The notes below the pieces were generated by a model. It was given only the letters and a program-made list of their open reading frames with translations. It did not search any database and was not told the origin of the DNA. Below are positions 25,473 through 33,991 of a DNA stretch of 64,000 bases, in pieces. Both the position numbers and the translations under genes were made by a program. Each line of letters starts with the position of its first letter. Positions within the stretch are counted from its first letter, which is position 1. Where the stretch lies: positions 2,666,001-2,730,000 of the forward strand of contig NZ_CP109907.1 of assembly GCF_033097525.1 (NCBI RefSeq), read 5' to 3'. The DNA comes from Sphingobacterium sp. UGAL515B_05. Lineage in GTDB: Bacteria; Bacteroidota; Bacteroidia; Sphingobacteriales; Sphingobacteriaceae.

Positions 25473-26060
25473 ATGGCAATTTATAGATTTAGAGTTACTT
25501 TTGAAGATTATGAAGATGTATATCGTGAAATCGACATGCCTTCAAAAAGTACATTTATAGACCTACATGAAGAAATCCATAAATCAACAGGATATGCTGC
25601 AGATGCATCTTCCTCTTTCTATGTGAGTAATGATCAATGGAAAAAGGGAACAGAGATTGCATTTAAGCCTACGCAACGTAAAAAGGACGCAGAGGTATTG
25701 TTGATGGAGAATATCCGATTGAGCAAGTTTATCGATGATCCACATCAGAAATTTTACTACGTCTATAATTTTGATCGTCCTTATGATTTTCAGGTTGAAC
25801 TGATTAAGATCTTGAAAGAAGAGGATGGAAAGGATTATCCTGCATTATTTAAGTCCATCGGCCAGGTTCCTAAGACCATGACAGCTGCTAATTTCCCCGT
25901 ATCAGATGCAGTTGAAGAGGATGACTATGTAGAGGAAGACGATACGCAATATGGCGTAGATGATGATGACGAATTAGACGGCTTCGACAGTGACGATGAA
26001 GAAGAGGGCGAAGAAGGTGAAGAGCGTGAAGAATCGAACGGTTACGAGGACGAATATTAA
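25473..26060 (+). CDS. pRiA4b ORF-3-like protein with a long acidic tail
   Basis: 195 aa. The first 140 residues (AIYRFRVTFEDYEDVYREIDMP, LHEEIHKSTGYAADASSSFY, FYYVYNFDRPYDFQVELI) match the plasmid pRiA4b ORF-3-like family, sometimes labelled IS1096 passenger TnpR. The last 50 residues are almost wholly Asp and Glu, a disordered acidic tail. It sits between cca and miaA, a fixed housekeeping context rather than a transposon. Role unknown; the neighbourhood suggests a tRNA- or RNA-related accessory function, which is inference. Confidence 0.78.
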   Translation: MAIYRFRVTFEDYEDVYREIDMPSKSTFIDLHEEIHKSTGYAADASSSFYVSNDQWKKGTEIAFKPTQRKKDAEVLLMENIRLSKFIDDPHQKFYYVYNFDRPYDFQVELIKILKEEDGKDYPALFKSIGQVPKTMTAANFPVSDAVEEDDYVEEDDTQYGVDDDDELDGFDSDDEEEGEEGEEREESNGYEDEY

Positions 26061-26107
26061 TTAAGAAGACTTTATAGGTTCTTTTTGGACCTGTGAAGTA
26101 CTATATT

Positions 26108-27028
26108 ATGGCAAATAAAAAAACATTGATAGCCATTGTGGGGCCAACAGCTGTTGGTAAGACCACAATGGCTATTTCATTGGCACAATATTTTAAAACA
26201 GCAATAATTTCTGCTGATTCTCGTCAGTTCTATCAGGAAATGTCTATTGGTACGGCTAAACCAGATCCAGCGGAACTTGCTGCTGCACCTCATTATTTCA
26301 TTAATTCACACTCCATAACGCAGGATTATTCAGCAGGAGATTTTGAACGTGAGGCCTTACTGAAACTGGAAGAACTATTTCAATTGCACGACGTGGTAAT
26401 CATGGTAGGTGGATCGGGCTTGTTTGTACGGGCCCTCTGCGAAGGATTGGATGACTTGCCCAAGGCGGGGGATGAAGTGCGTGAGCGACTTAATCATGAA
26501 CTTGCAGTATTGGGATTGGAGGCCTTAAAAGATCGATTGAAAAGCATTGACCCGGCATATTTTGAAACTGCAGACATCGATAATCCGCAACGTGTCGTCC
26601 GGGCGCTTGAAGTTTTTGAGGCGACAGGTAAACCCATGTCATTTTACCATAAGAAAGATGTCGAGAAAAGGCCTTTTGATGTCCTTACCATTGGCTTGAA
26701 TATGGATCGGGCTGACTTGTATGAAAGGATCAATTTACGTGTAGATTTGATGATGACAAATGGCTTACTGGACGAAGTGAAAGCTTTACTTCCTTTCAGA
26801 ACGAAGCCCGCATTGCTCACTGTTGGTTACGCCGAGTTGTTTGATTATCTCGATGGCAAGCAGTCTTTGGAGGACGCAATAGCGAAAATCAAGCAAAATT
26901 CGAGGCGTTATGCCAAGCGACAGATTACATGGTTTAAAAAATATGGTTATACGCACTGGTTTCAATCCCAGGAGACAGCCGCAATAATTGATTTTATTCA
27001 AAAGGAGCTGACAGGAGAGCATTCCTAA
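26108..27028 (+). CDS. miaA: tRNA dimethylallyltransferase
   Basis: 306 aa from the ATG at 26108 (a GTG at 26093 is in frame). Transfers dimethylallyl from DMAPP to A37 of tRNAs reading UNN codons. P-loop GPTAVGKT (12-19), ISADSRQFYQEMSIGTAKP, the DMAPP/tRNA segment HYFINSHSITQDYSAGDFE, GGSGLFVRAL and QNSRRYAKRQITWF are all characteristic. Last gene of the plus-strand run, followed by a terminator. Confidence 0.96.
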   Translation: MANKKTLIAIVGPTAVGKTTMAISLAQYFKTAIISADSRQFYQEMSIGTAKPDPAELAAAPHYFINSHSITQDYSAGDFEREALLKLEELFQLHDVVIMVGGSGLFVRALCEGLDDLPKAGDEVRERLNHELAVLGLEALKDRLKSIDPAYFETADIDNPQRVVRALEVFEATGKPMSFYHKKDVEKRPFDVLTIGLNMDRADLYERINLRVDLMMTNGLLDEVKALLPFRTKPALLTVGYAELFDYLDGKQSLEDAIAKIKQNSRRYAKRQITWFKKYGYTHWFQSQETAAIIDFIQKELTGEHS

Positions 27029-27124
27029 AGATCTAGCAGAAGTGAACTAGATGTTATCTTCGAAGGTTCAAACGAGGTTTATAGACCGCTTTTCAAGGTG
27101 TGCATAACGTATATAGGCCATAAA

Positions 27125-27156
27125 AAAAGCCTTTGTTATTAATAACAAAGGCTTTT
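27125..27156. terminator. bidirectional terminator between miaA and ilvE
   Basis: Perfect 16-bp palindrome AAAAGCCTTTGTTATT / AATAACAAAGGCTTTT, flanked by A on the left and T on the right, between convergent stops at 27028 and 27174. Confidence 0.9.
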
Positions 27157-27173
27157 CTATTTCTAGCCGATAA

Positions 27174-28244
27174 TTACTTCACTAAATAGTTCCATCCAAA
27201 TGGATCTTCTACTTTGCCATAGCGCAAGTCGTTGAGGTAATTCAAAACACGATTTGAAAACTCGCGGCCCTCTACTGGTGGCAAGTGGTAATCTTGTCCT
27301 TCGAAACCGATACGGCTGATATCCGTAATTGTGGCTGCAGTACCAGCTGCGAAAGCTTCAGTTACTGTACCGGCTTTAATACCGTCAATTAGTTCTTGAA
27401 TAGATACCTTTCTCTGCTCGGCTTTATAACCCCATTTCTCCGCCAATTCCATAATTGTACGGCGTGTTACACCGTGTAAGATTGTATCACCATGTGGTGT
27501 AATAATCGTATCTCCAATGCGGAAGATAAGGTTTGCCGTACCTGCTTCTTCAATATATTTATGCTCGGAAGCATCTGTCCACATAATTTGGTCATAACCT
27601 TCGTCATTGGCCAATTGTGTAGGGTAAAGCGATAATGCATAGTTACCTGCATTTTTAGAAAAACCAACACCACCTTCTGCTGCACGCGTATAGTAGGTCT
27701 CAACTTTTAAGCTGATTGCTTTGCTGTAATATGCGCCTACAGGGCCAGTGATAATGATAAATTTGTATGACTTTGAAGGGTGTACACCTAATGCTGCTTC
27801 TGTTGCGAACATAAAAGGACGGATGTACAATGATGAACCTTCTTTTGCCGGGATCCAGTTACGGTCGATGTCCAATAGTTTGCTTAGGCCATCCATGAAA
27901 ATCTCCTCAGGTACCTCCGGCATTTGAAGACGTGCGGCAGATTTGTTGAATCTTTCCCAGTTTCTGTCCGGACGGAAGATACTTACTGTTCCATCTGCAA
28001 ATTTATACGCTTTGATTCCTTCAAAGATCGCTTGGCCATAATGTAAAGCGGACATTGAAGGACTAATACTGATATCTCCGTAAGGGACGATGCTGACATC
28101 TTTCCATTCACCGTCATCATAGTTTGCGACCAGCATGTGGTCGGATAAAATCTTTCCGAATTTTAGATTGTCGAAATCTACTTGCGAGAGTCTTGAATTT
28201 TGAGTTGGCTCTACGCGAATTGAATAGTTCTCTGTCGCGTTCAT
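27174..28244 (-). CDS. ilvE: branched-chain amino acid aminotransferase
   Basis: 356 aa, length of the class II (eukaryote-like) BCAT of fold type IV. Transfers the amino group between Leu, Ile or Val and 2-oxoglutarate using PLP. LHYGQAIFEGIKAYKFADG, SLYIRPFMFATEAALGV, the PLP-lysine region around ARAAEGGVGFSKNAGNYA (written from the visible AAEGGVGFSKNAGNYALS), and EEAGTANLIFRIGD are present. A single gene with a long AT-rich upstream region. Confidence 0.95.
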   Translation of the reverse strand: MNATENYSIRVEPTQNSRLSQVDFDNLKFGKILSDHMLVANYDDGEWKDVSIVPYGDISISPSMSALHYGQAIFEGIKAYKFADGTVSIFRPDRNWERFNKSAARLQMPEVPEEIFMDGLSKLLDIDRNWIPAKEGSSLYIRPFMFATEAALGVHPSKSYKFIIITGPVGAYYSKAISLKVETYYTRAAEGGVGFSKNAGNYALSLYPTQLANDEGYDQIMWTDASEHKYIEEAGTANLIFRIGDTIITPHGDTILHGVTRRTIMELAEKWGYKAEQRKVSIQELIDGIKAGTVTEAFAAGTAATITDISRIGFEGQDYHLPPVEGREFSNRVLNYLNDLRYGKVEDPFGWNYLVK

Positions 28245-28568
28245 CTTATTTTTTAATTACTTAGGCTAAGTTAGGAAAAAAATGAAATATAAGTTGCACC
28301 TGTACCCGGATAATTTACCCGCTTTGATATGCCTTTTATTTCGGACAGTTGTTCCCTGTTTTGCTACACTTTTTTTGAAATGGAAGAATTTGGCGGCATT
28401 TCTTTATGTTCGACTGTATTAATAATTAAATGTATTAATTATTTATTAATTAACGTGGAGGTTTGATATTATGGCATAAAGTTTGGCTATAAAGAATGCG
28501 GTCCTATAGATGGGCTTTTTGGTCCGCAGTAACGCTATAAAATCACTTATCATAAAAATAAACTTAGT

Positions 28569-28727
28569 ATGGAATTGACTCACAGTCTTAACAAAAGTAG
28601 TGAAGTAACATCAGGCGATAATCGCTCAGTGTTACAGGGTGAAGTTGAAGTTCAGAAGAAAGGTATTTCTATGAATTTTATCCTTGGTTTTTTTGTTTTT
28701 TTATATAAAACGGCAATTAAACCTTAA
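28569..28727 (+). CDS. possible 52-residue peptide
   Basis: ATG to TAA, 52 aa. The N-terminal two-thirds are polar (MELTHSLNKSSEVTSGDN...), then comes a short hydrophobic helix (MNFILGFFVFLYKTAIKP) with a lysine end, compatible with a membrane-inserted peptide. No homologue recognised and no convincing promoter. Listed because it occupies an otherwise empty 673-base gap. Confidence 0.25.
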   Translation: MELTHSLNKSSEVTSGDNRSVLQGEVEVQKKGISMNFILGFFVFLYKTAIKP

Positions 28728-28815
28728 CAAACCTCCATTATAGTCTAAGCTTTCTTGAGCTTACCAATTAGACGAACTCACAGCGGTTCTTTAAAACAAC
28801 AAAATTCAGCAATAC

Positions 28816-28859
28816 GAGATTAGCCAAAATAAGGGAATCCAAAAATTTTGGCTAATCTC
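28816..28859. repeat. perfect 14-bp inverted repeat downstream of the GH3-like gene
   Basis: GAGATTAGCCAAAA (28816-28829) and TTTTGGCTAATCTC (28846-28859), 16-base loop, 59 bases beyond the GH3-like stop codon. There is no T-run directly after the stem on either strand, so either a terminator of unusual form or a protein-binding site. Confidence 0.5.
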
Positions 28860-28917
28860 CAGCCGGAGACCGCCCTATTACGGTCAATGTGCGGAATATT
28901 TCAGTTTGTACGCCGTA

Positions 28918-30432
28918 TTATTCGGCGAGTATTTTCAAGAGCGGGTCGAGATATTCGCGGCTATTGCTCAATCTTGGAACCTTATTTTGTCCCCCAAGTT
29001 TACCCCTTGATTTCATCCATTTATAAAACGTATCTTCGGGCGCATTGTGTACAATAGGTGGTCGGAGCGCCATATTCTTAAAACGTTTGGCGTCATAATC
29101 CGAATTGATTTCACGGAGTTTTGCATCCAATATTTCACAGAAGCGTTTAAAATCGTTGGGTTGTTGTTCAAATTCTATTACCCATTCATGTGCCCCGGCT
29201 TCAGCATCTTTAAAATATACCGGCCCTGCCGTATAATCTTTTATGCGTGCCTGTGTTAATTTGCTCGCTTCGGCCAATGCCTGTTCGGCATTGTCAACAA
29301 TAACCTCTTCACCAAAGGTGTTAATGTATTGTTTGGTCCGTCCGGAGATCTGAAAACGATAAGGAGATAATGACGTAAATTTTATGGTATCACCGATTTT
29401 ATATCGCCATAAACCTGCGTTGGTAGAGATAATCAATGCGTAGTTTTTGCCAAGCTCCACCTGATCCAAACGTAAGGTTGACGGATTTTCTTCATGCATT
29501 CGTTCAGTAGGTAAGAATTCGTAATAAATACCATAATCTAGCATAAGCAGAAGATCTTCCGAGTCAGATTGATCTTGTAAACCAAAATATCCTTCTGAGG
29601 CATTGTAATTCTCTAGATAATACATGTTGTCCGAAGGGATCAATTGTTGGAATTGCTCGCGGTAAGGTTTAAAACTCACACCACCATGTCCATAAAACTC
29701 TAGGTTTGGCCAGACCTCAAGGAGGTTATCTTTGCCTGTAATCTCAAGAATACGCTTGGCCATAACAATATTCCAGGTCGGTACGCCAGCTAGGCTCGTT
29801 ACGTTTTCTTTGAGTGTAATTTGCGCAATCTGCTCAATTTTCTCTTCAAAGTTTGGATTTAAAGTAACCTCCATATTGGGCGTTCGCTTAAATTCTGCCC
29901 AGAAAGGAAGGTTACGGATGAGGATTGATGAAAGATCGCCGTAGTAGGAATCCGGACTGAAATTGTTGATTTGGGAAGAACCACCAATAACAACAGATTT
30001 TCCCGTAAATACGCGATTTTCGGGTCTATTATGACAATAAATTGTAAGCATATCTTTACCGCCCTGGAAGTGACACTCTTCGAGCGCTTCCTCACTAACG
30101 GGAATAAATTTGCTACGATCAGATGTGGTACCTGAGGACTTGGCAAACCATTTGATATCAGAAGGCCACAGGATATTCTGTTCGCCTTTTATCATACGAT
30201 CAACGTAGCCCTTGATATCATCATAGTCCTGTATAGGGACGCGTTCTTTGAAGATTTCGGGCGTTAATATACTTGTATAATCGTATTTTTTTCCCCATTC
30301 CGTAGCTTCAGCAGTGGCAATTAAACTCTGAAACCATTCTTCTTGTACATCGTGTGGGTATTTCATGAAAAGTTCAATCTGGTGAATTCTTTTTTTCATG
30401 AACCAAGTAAAAATGGAGTTTAATAAGGCCAT
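28918..30432 (-). CDS. GH3-family (auxin-responsive promoter) acyl-adenylating protein
   Basis: 504 aa. GH3 proteins are ANL-type ligases that adenylate an acid and join it to an amino acid or other acceptor. Visible: the ATP-binding AKSSGTTSDRSKFIPVS, YYLENYNASEGYFGLQDQ, LIISTNAGLWRYKIGDTIKF and SGRTKQYINTFGEEV, plus a C-terminal domain (GAHEWVIEFEQQP). Bacterial GH3 proteins are common in Bacteroidota but their substrates are unknown. It starts 22 bases after the lptB stop, so the two are probably one transcript. Confidence 0.9.
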   Translation of the reverse strand: MALLNSIFTWFMKKRIHQIELFMKYPHDVQEEWFQSLIATAEATEWGKKYDYTSILTPEIFKERVPIQDYDDIKGYVDRMIKGEQNILWPSDIKWFAKSSGTTSDRSKFIPVSEEALEECHFQGGKDMLTIYCHNRPENRVFTGKSVVIGGSSQINNFSPDSYYGDLSSILIRNLPFWAEFKRTPNMEVTLNPNFEEKIEQIAQITLKENVTSLAGVPTWNIVMAKRILEITGKDNLLEVWPNLEFYGHGGVSFKPYREQFQQLIPSDNMYYLENYNASEGYFGLQDQSDSEDLLLMLDYGIYYEFLPTERMHEENPSTLRLDQVELGKNYALIISTNAGLWRYKIGDTIKFTSLSPYRFQISGRTKQYINTFGEEVIVDNAEQALAEASKLTQARIKDYTAGPVYFKDAEAGAHEWVIEFEQQPNDFKRFCEILDAKLREINSDYDAKRFKNMALRPPIVHNAPEDTFYKWMKSRGKLGGQNKVPRLSNSREYLDPLLKILAE

Positions 30433-30454
30433 AGGGGGAGAGATTCTTTAATCT

Positions 30455-31189
30455 TTAAAATTTTTTCCTTCTTAATTCAAAATGTCGACCGAGATAAAAT
30501 TTACGGGCAAGCTCATTATCTGCAATTTCCTCAGGTGTACCCGTCAGCATAATCTTTCCTTCGGTCAGGAGGTAGGCCCTGTCCGTAATAGATAGGGTTT
30601 CCTGTACGTTGTGGTCGGTAATTAAGATGCCGATATTACGGGTTTTGAGCTTGGCTACGATCGTCTGAATTTCTTCTACGGCGATTGGGTCAACCCCTGC
30701 AAAAGGTTCATCCAAAAGTATAAAAGATGGATTTGCAGCTAATGCTCGCGCAATTTCGGTACGTCGACGCTCACCGCCGGATAACAAATCACCCCTGTTT
30801 TTGCGGACACGGTGCAGGCTGAATTCTGTGAGTAGTTCTTCCAGTTTTGCCAAACGTTCTTCTTTATTCGGATAGTGGATTTCTAATACAGCCAGGATGT
30901 TGTTTTCTACGGAGAGCTTCCGAAAGACCGATGCTTCCTGAGCGAGGTAACCGATACCACGTTGGGCACGTTGGTACATCGCATCTTGTGTAATCTCCTG
31001 ATCGTCGAGGAATACCTTGCCTTCATTGGGTTTGATTAGACCAACGATCATGTAGAAAGAGGTCGTTTTTCCCGCCCCATTAGGACCCAATAACCCGACA
31101 ATCTCTCCTTGTTCCACATGGAAGGAAACATTGTTGACAACGGTACGCTGCTTATATTTTTTTATGAGATGTTCTGCCTTTAAAATCAT
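30455..31189 (-). CDS. lptB: LPS export ABC transporter ATP-binding protein
   Basis: 244 aa. Energises extraction of lipopolysaccharide from the inner membrane with LptFG. Walker A GPNGAGKT (35-42), Q-loop [14 protein letters not shown], signature [16 protein letters not shown], Walker [14 protein letters not shown] and switch [12 protein letters not shown] are the LptB forms. LptF, LptG, LptA and LptC are not in this window. Upstream of the GH3-like gene and downstream of recJ on the same strand. Confidence 0.95.
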   Translation of the reverse strand: MILKAEHLIKKYKQRTVVNNVSFHVEQGEIVGLLGPNGAGKTTSFYMIVGLIKPNEGKVFLDDQEITQDAMYQRAQRGIGYLAQEASVFRKLSVENNILAVLEIHYPNKEERLAKLEELLTEFSLHRVRKNRGDLLSGGERRRTEIARALAANPSFILLDEPFAGVDPIAVEEIQTIVAKLKTRNIGILITDHNVQETLSITDRAYLLTEGKIMLTGTPEEIADNELARKFYLGRHFELRRKKF

Positions 31190-31345
31190 CTTCGTGGAGT
31201 GTCTTGTGTTATATGTATCTGTTCAATAGGACTACTTAATAACCCTCACCATTCTTTCATGCCTGGTATCTAATCCTGTATGAGGGTTTTACGCCTTGAT
31301 CAAATCTTGTGTAAATATATTTAATATCTTCTTACTATTGCAATA

Positions 31346-33046
31346 CTAATACTTAATCCCTTTGATGTTTAGTTGTAAGTTTCTTTTGTTGCGCCACACA
31401 TTCTCTTCAATGCTGTAACAGATGTCGAAACTTTGCCCAGAATTGATATGTGTGATATGTTCTGCCAGTCCAAAACCGATACAGTCAAATGAAGGCGAGT
31501 CTTCTTGAACAACGGTCATCTTGAGGTGATTGGTGCCCACAATAAAAGCTTGTCCTACTGCATTTACCTTTTTACTGAGGAAAATAGGAGATTCATTTTG
31601 GGGGCCGAAAGGTTCAAACTGCTGGAGAATACGAAAGAACTTAGCGTCGATATCTTTCAAGGCTAGTTTAGCATCGATCAAAATTTCTTGGGTCAGCATT
31701 TCAGGACTGATACGTCGCGATACCACTTCCTCAAAACGATCTTGGAATAGGGTGACATTATCTAAGGACATCGTTAGTCCGGCAGCATATTTATGACCAC
31801 CAAATTGCTCCAATAGATCGGCGCATTCGCTTAAGGCTTCATACAAGTCAAAACCCAGTACCGAACGGCAGGAACCTGCAATATGACCATTTGTTTCGGT
31901 CAATATAATCGTTGGACGGTAATATTTTTCGGTCAGGCGCGAAGCTACAATACCAATGACACCTTTGTGCCAGTCGGCTTTATACAATACCGTGGATTTG
32001 CGGCTTTTAAGTAGGGCATTGTCCTCAATGAGTGCCAGCGCTTCTTCTGTTATTTTGAGATCAAAGTCTTTACGGACATTGTTTTGATCGTCTATGCTCG
32101 AACTGAAGTCTTTGGCTTCCTGTAGCGATTTGGAAATCAAAAGCTTGACGGCGTCTTTGGCATGGTCTATTCTGCCGGCGGCATTAATGCGTGGGCCGAT
32201 CTGGAACACAATGTCGTTAACTGTAAAGATCTTCGTTCGATTATTTGATAAGTCAATCAGTGCCTTTAATCCGACGCAGGGATTCGTATTAAGTTTAATA
32301 AGGCCAAAGTGGCTGAGTATTCTATTTTCACCGGTAATCGGAACAATGTCCGAAGCGATACTCACGGCCACAAGATCCAAAAACTGATAGCAGGTATTGA
32401 TATCCATGCCATTGGTCAATATAAAAGCCTGAATGATCTTAAAGCCAATTCCACAACCTGAAAGTTCTTTATAGGGATATTCACAGTCTGCTCGCTTGGG
32501 ATCTAATACGGCATAGGCTTTGGGAAGTTCTTCACCGGGAAGGTGGTGATCGCCAATGATAAAATCAATTCCTTTGCTATTTGCGTAATCTATTTTATCG
32601 ACTGCCTTGATACCGCAGTCCAATGCAATAATTAAGCTGAAACCATTTGCTGTGGCATAGTCGATGCCTTGTGTAGAGATGCCATAACCTTCGGCATAGC
32701 GGTCTGGTATATAAAACTCCAGCTGGCTATGAAATTCCCTGAAAAAACTGTAAACAACAGCTACCGCTGTGGTACCGTCCACATCATAGTCTCCATAGAT
32801 CAGAATTTTTTCTTTGTTGCCGATGGCTTGGATAATACGGGTGATGGCTTTCTCCATGTCCCGCATCAAAAATGGATCGTGCAAATCCGATAATTGAGGT
32901 CTAAAAAACTGCTTTGATTCGTCAAAAGTCTCAATTCCCCTGCTCACGAGCAACTCTGCCAATACAGTGTTGATGTTTAATTCCTCGCGCAGTTTGTTGG
33001 TTATTTTGACATCAGTTTTAGATTTTAGTACCCACCTTTTTTGCAT
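31346..33046 (-). CDS. recJ: single-stranded-DNA-specific exonuclease RecJ
   Basis: 566 aa. A 5'-3' ssDNA exonuclease for recombination and repair. DHH-family motif I DYDVDGT (86-92), ALDCGI, DHH in IIGDHHLPG, and the DHHA1 domain with GRIDHAKDAVKLL and GGHKYAAGLTMS are visible. Start is taken at the ATG at 33046; a TTG 12 bases upstream is also in frame. 156 bases separate its stop from lptB. Normal length. Confidence 0.95.
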   Translation of the reverse strand: MQKRWVLKSKTDVKITNKLREELNINTVLAELLVSRGIETFDESKQFFRPQLSDLHDPFLMRDMEKAITRIIQAIGNKEKILIYGDYDVDGTTAVAVVYSFFREFHSQLEFYIPDRYAEGYGISTQGIDYATANGFSLIIALDCGIKAVDKIDYANSKGIDFIIGDHHLPGEELPKAYAVLDPKRADCEYPYKELSGCGIGFKIIQAFILTNGMDINTCYQFLDLVAVSIASDIVPITGENRILSHFGLIKLNTNPCVGLKALIDLSNNRTKIFTVNDIVFQIGPRINAAGRIDHAKDAVKLLISKSLQEAKDFSSSIDDQNNVRKDFDLKITEEALALIEDNALLKSRKSTVLYKADWHKGVIGIVASRLTEKYYRPTIILTETNGHIAGSCRSVLGFDLYEALSECADLLEQFGGHKYAAGLTMSLDNVTLFQDRFEEVVSRRISPEMLTQEILIDAKLALKDIDAKFFRILQQFEPFGPQNESPIFLSKKVNAVGQAFIVGTNHLKMTVVQEDSPSFDCIGFGLAEHITHINSGQSFDICYSIEENVWRNKRNLQLNIKGIKY

Positions 33047-33160
33047 ATCTTTGCACAATATTTTAAGTGTAAATATACGTTTTAAGGCTGGACTTACCTA
33101 ATTCCTAAACCCGGTATTGGTCCGCTGTTGCTTAACGTGCATATTCCCAATGTTTTAAAT

Positions 33161-33943
33161 ATGGTGCAGGCTTATTCTTTATATGAAGGTTCTTTTTCCG
33201 TAGACAAGAGTAGAAAATTTATTCCCTTTGACCCACTTCTAGACGACCCTAAGGACCGACCGGGGGCGATGTTTATCCATGTCCATCCCTTCTTGATCCA
33301 AACGAATGCCGGACTTGTTCTCTGTGATACCGGTCTTGGCTATACCGATGACAGTGCTGTGCTACAGCTGCATCATAATATCCGTAAGGCTGGCTTTAGA
33401 CCCGAAGATGTAAAATATGTACTGATGTCCCACCTTCATAAGGATCATGCCGGTGGGATGGTCACATTTGAAAACGGAACTGGACGTATCGCATTTCCTG
33501 AAGCCGAATATATTGTTCAACGTGGCGAATGGGAAGACGCCTATTCAGGCATCTCCAGTTCATACAGGACCGAGATTTTTGATGTGATTCAACGCAGTGG
33601 AAATTTGGTACTGGTGGAAGGTGAAGGAAAAATAAATGATGAAATCAGCTATGCGCTCAATGGTGGACATACCGCACACCATCAGGCATTTCATATTCAA
33701 ACGGATGATCAGCACTATTTCTTTGGCGGAGATGTATTACCTGAGCCTGAAGAAATTTTCCATAATTATGTTGCCAAATATGATTTCGATGGTCGGCGCT
33801 CCAAAGCCTTGCGTCAGGAGTATTGGGCAGAAGGCGCGCCAGCAGGCTGGATTTTTTTGTTTTATCATTCTAAGAATATAACCATTGGCCGTAGTCAGAT
33901 CCGGGAAGATGGGACCTACAAGCTAGTTGACGCAAAGTTATAA
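33161..33943 (+). CDS. metallo-beta-lactamase-fold hydrolase
   Basis: 260 aa from the ATG at 33161; the frame extends upstream to a TTG at 33128. The zinc-binding HLHKDH (91-96), a further His in NGGHTAHHQAFHI, Asp in FGGDVLPEPEE and a late His in FYHSKNITIG are the MBL ligands in order. No signal peptide. The N-terminal layout (ANAGLVLCDTGLGY, from the visible TNAGLVLCDTGLG) resembles quorum-quenching or other small-molecule hydrolases, but the substrate is not known. Divergent from recJ. Confidence 0.88.
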   Translation: MVQAYSLYEGSFSVDKSRKFIPFDPLLDDPKDRPGAMFIHVHPFLIQTNAGLVLCDTGLGYTDDSAVLQLHHNIRKAGFRPEDVKYVLMSHLHKDHAGGMVTFENGTGRIAFPEAEYIVQRGEWEDAYSGISSSYRTEIFDVIQRSGNLVLVEGEGKINDEISYALNGGHTAHHQAFHIQTDDQHYFFGGDVLPEPEEIFHNYVAKYDFDGRRSKALRQEYWAEGAPAGWIFLFYHSKNITIGRSQIREDGTYKLVDAKL

Positions 33944-33946
33944 AGG

Positions 33947-33984
33947 AAAAACCTCCATGACCTTTTAGGGACATGGAGGTTTTT
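33947..33984. terminator. bidirectional terminator
   Basis: Perfect 13-bp stem AAAAACCTCCATG (33947-33959) with CATGGAGGTTTTT (33972-33984), between the convergent MBL and SusD genes. Confidence 0.9.
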
Positions 33985-33991
33985 GGAAGGT

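Larger units (their letters stand above)
28245..28917. other. 673-base spacer between ilvE and the GH3-like gene
   Basis: No long gene. It holds the ilvE promoter region, an AT-rich stretch (28417-28452), an imperfect hairpin GCGGTCC...GGTCCGC near 28499-28530, a possible 52-codon frame at 28569-28727, and a perfect 14-bp inverted repeat at 28816-28859. Unusually large for this window. Confidence 0.6.

Noticed and set aside
25473..26060. Transposon passenger gene (IS1096 TnpR label)
   Set aside because: No transposase, terminal repeats or target duplications are nearby; it lies between conserved tRNA-maturation genes.
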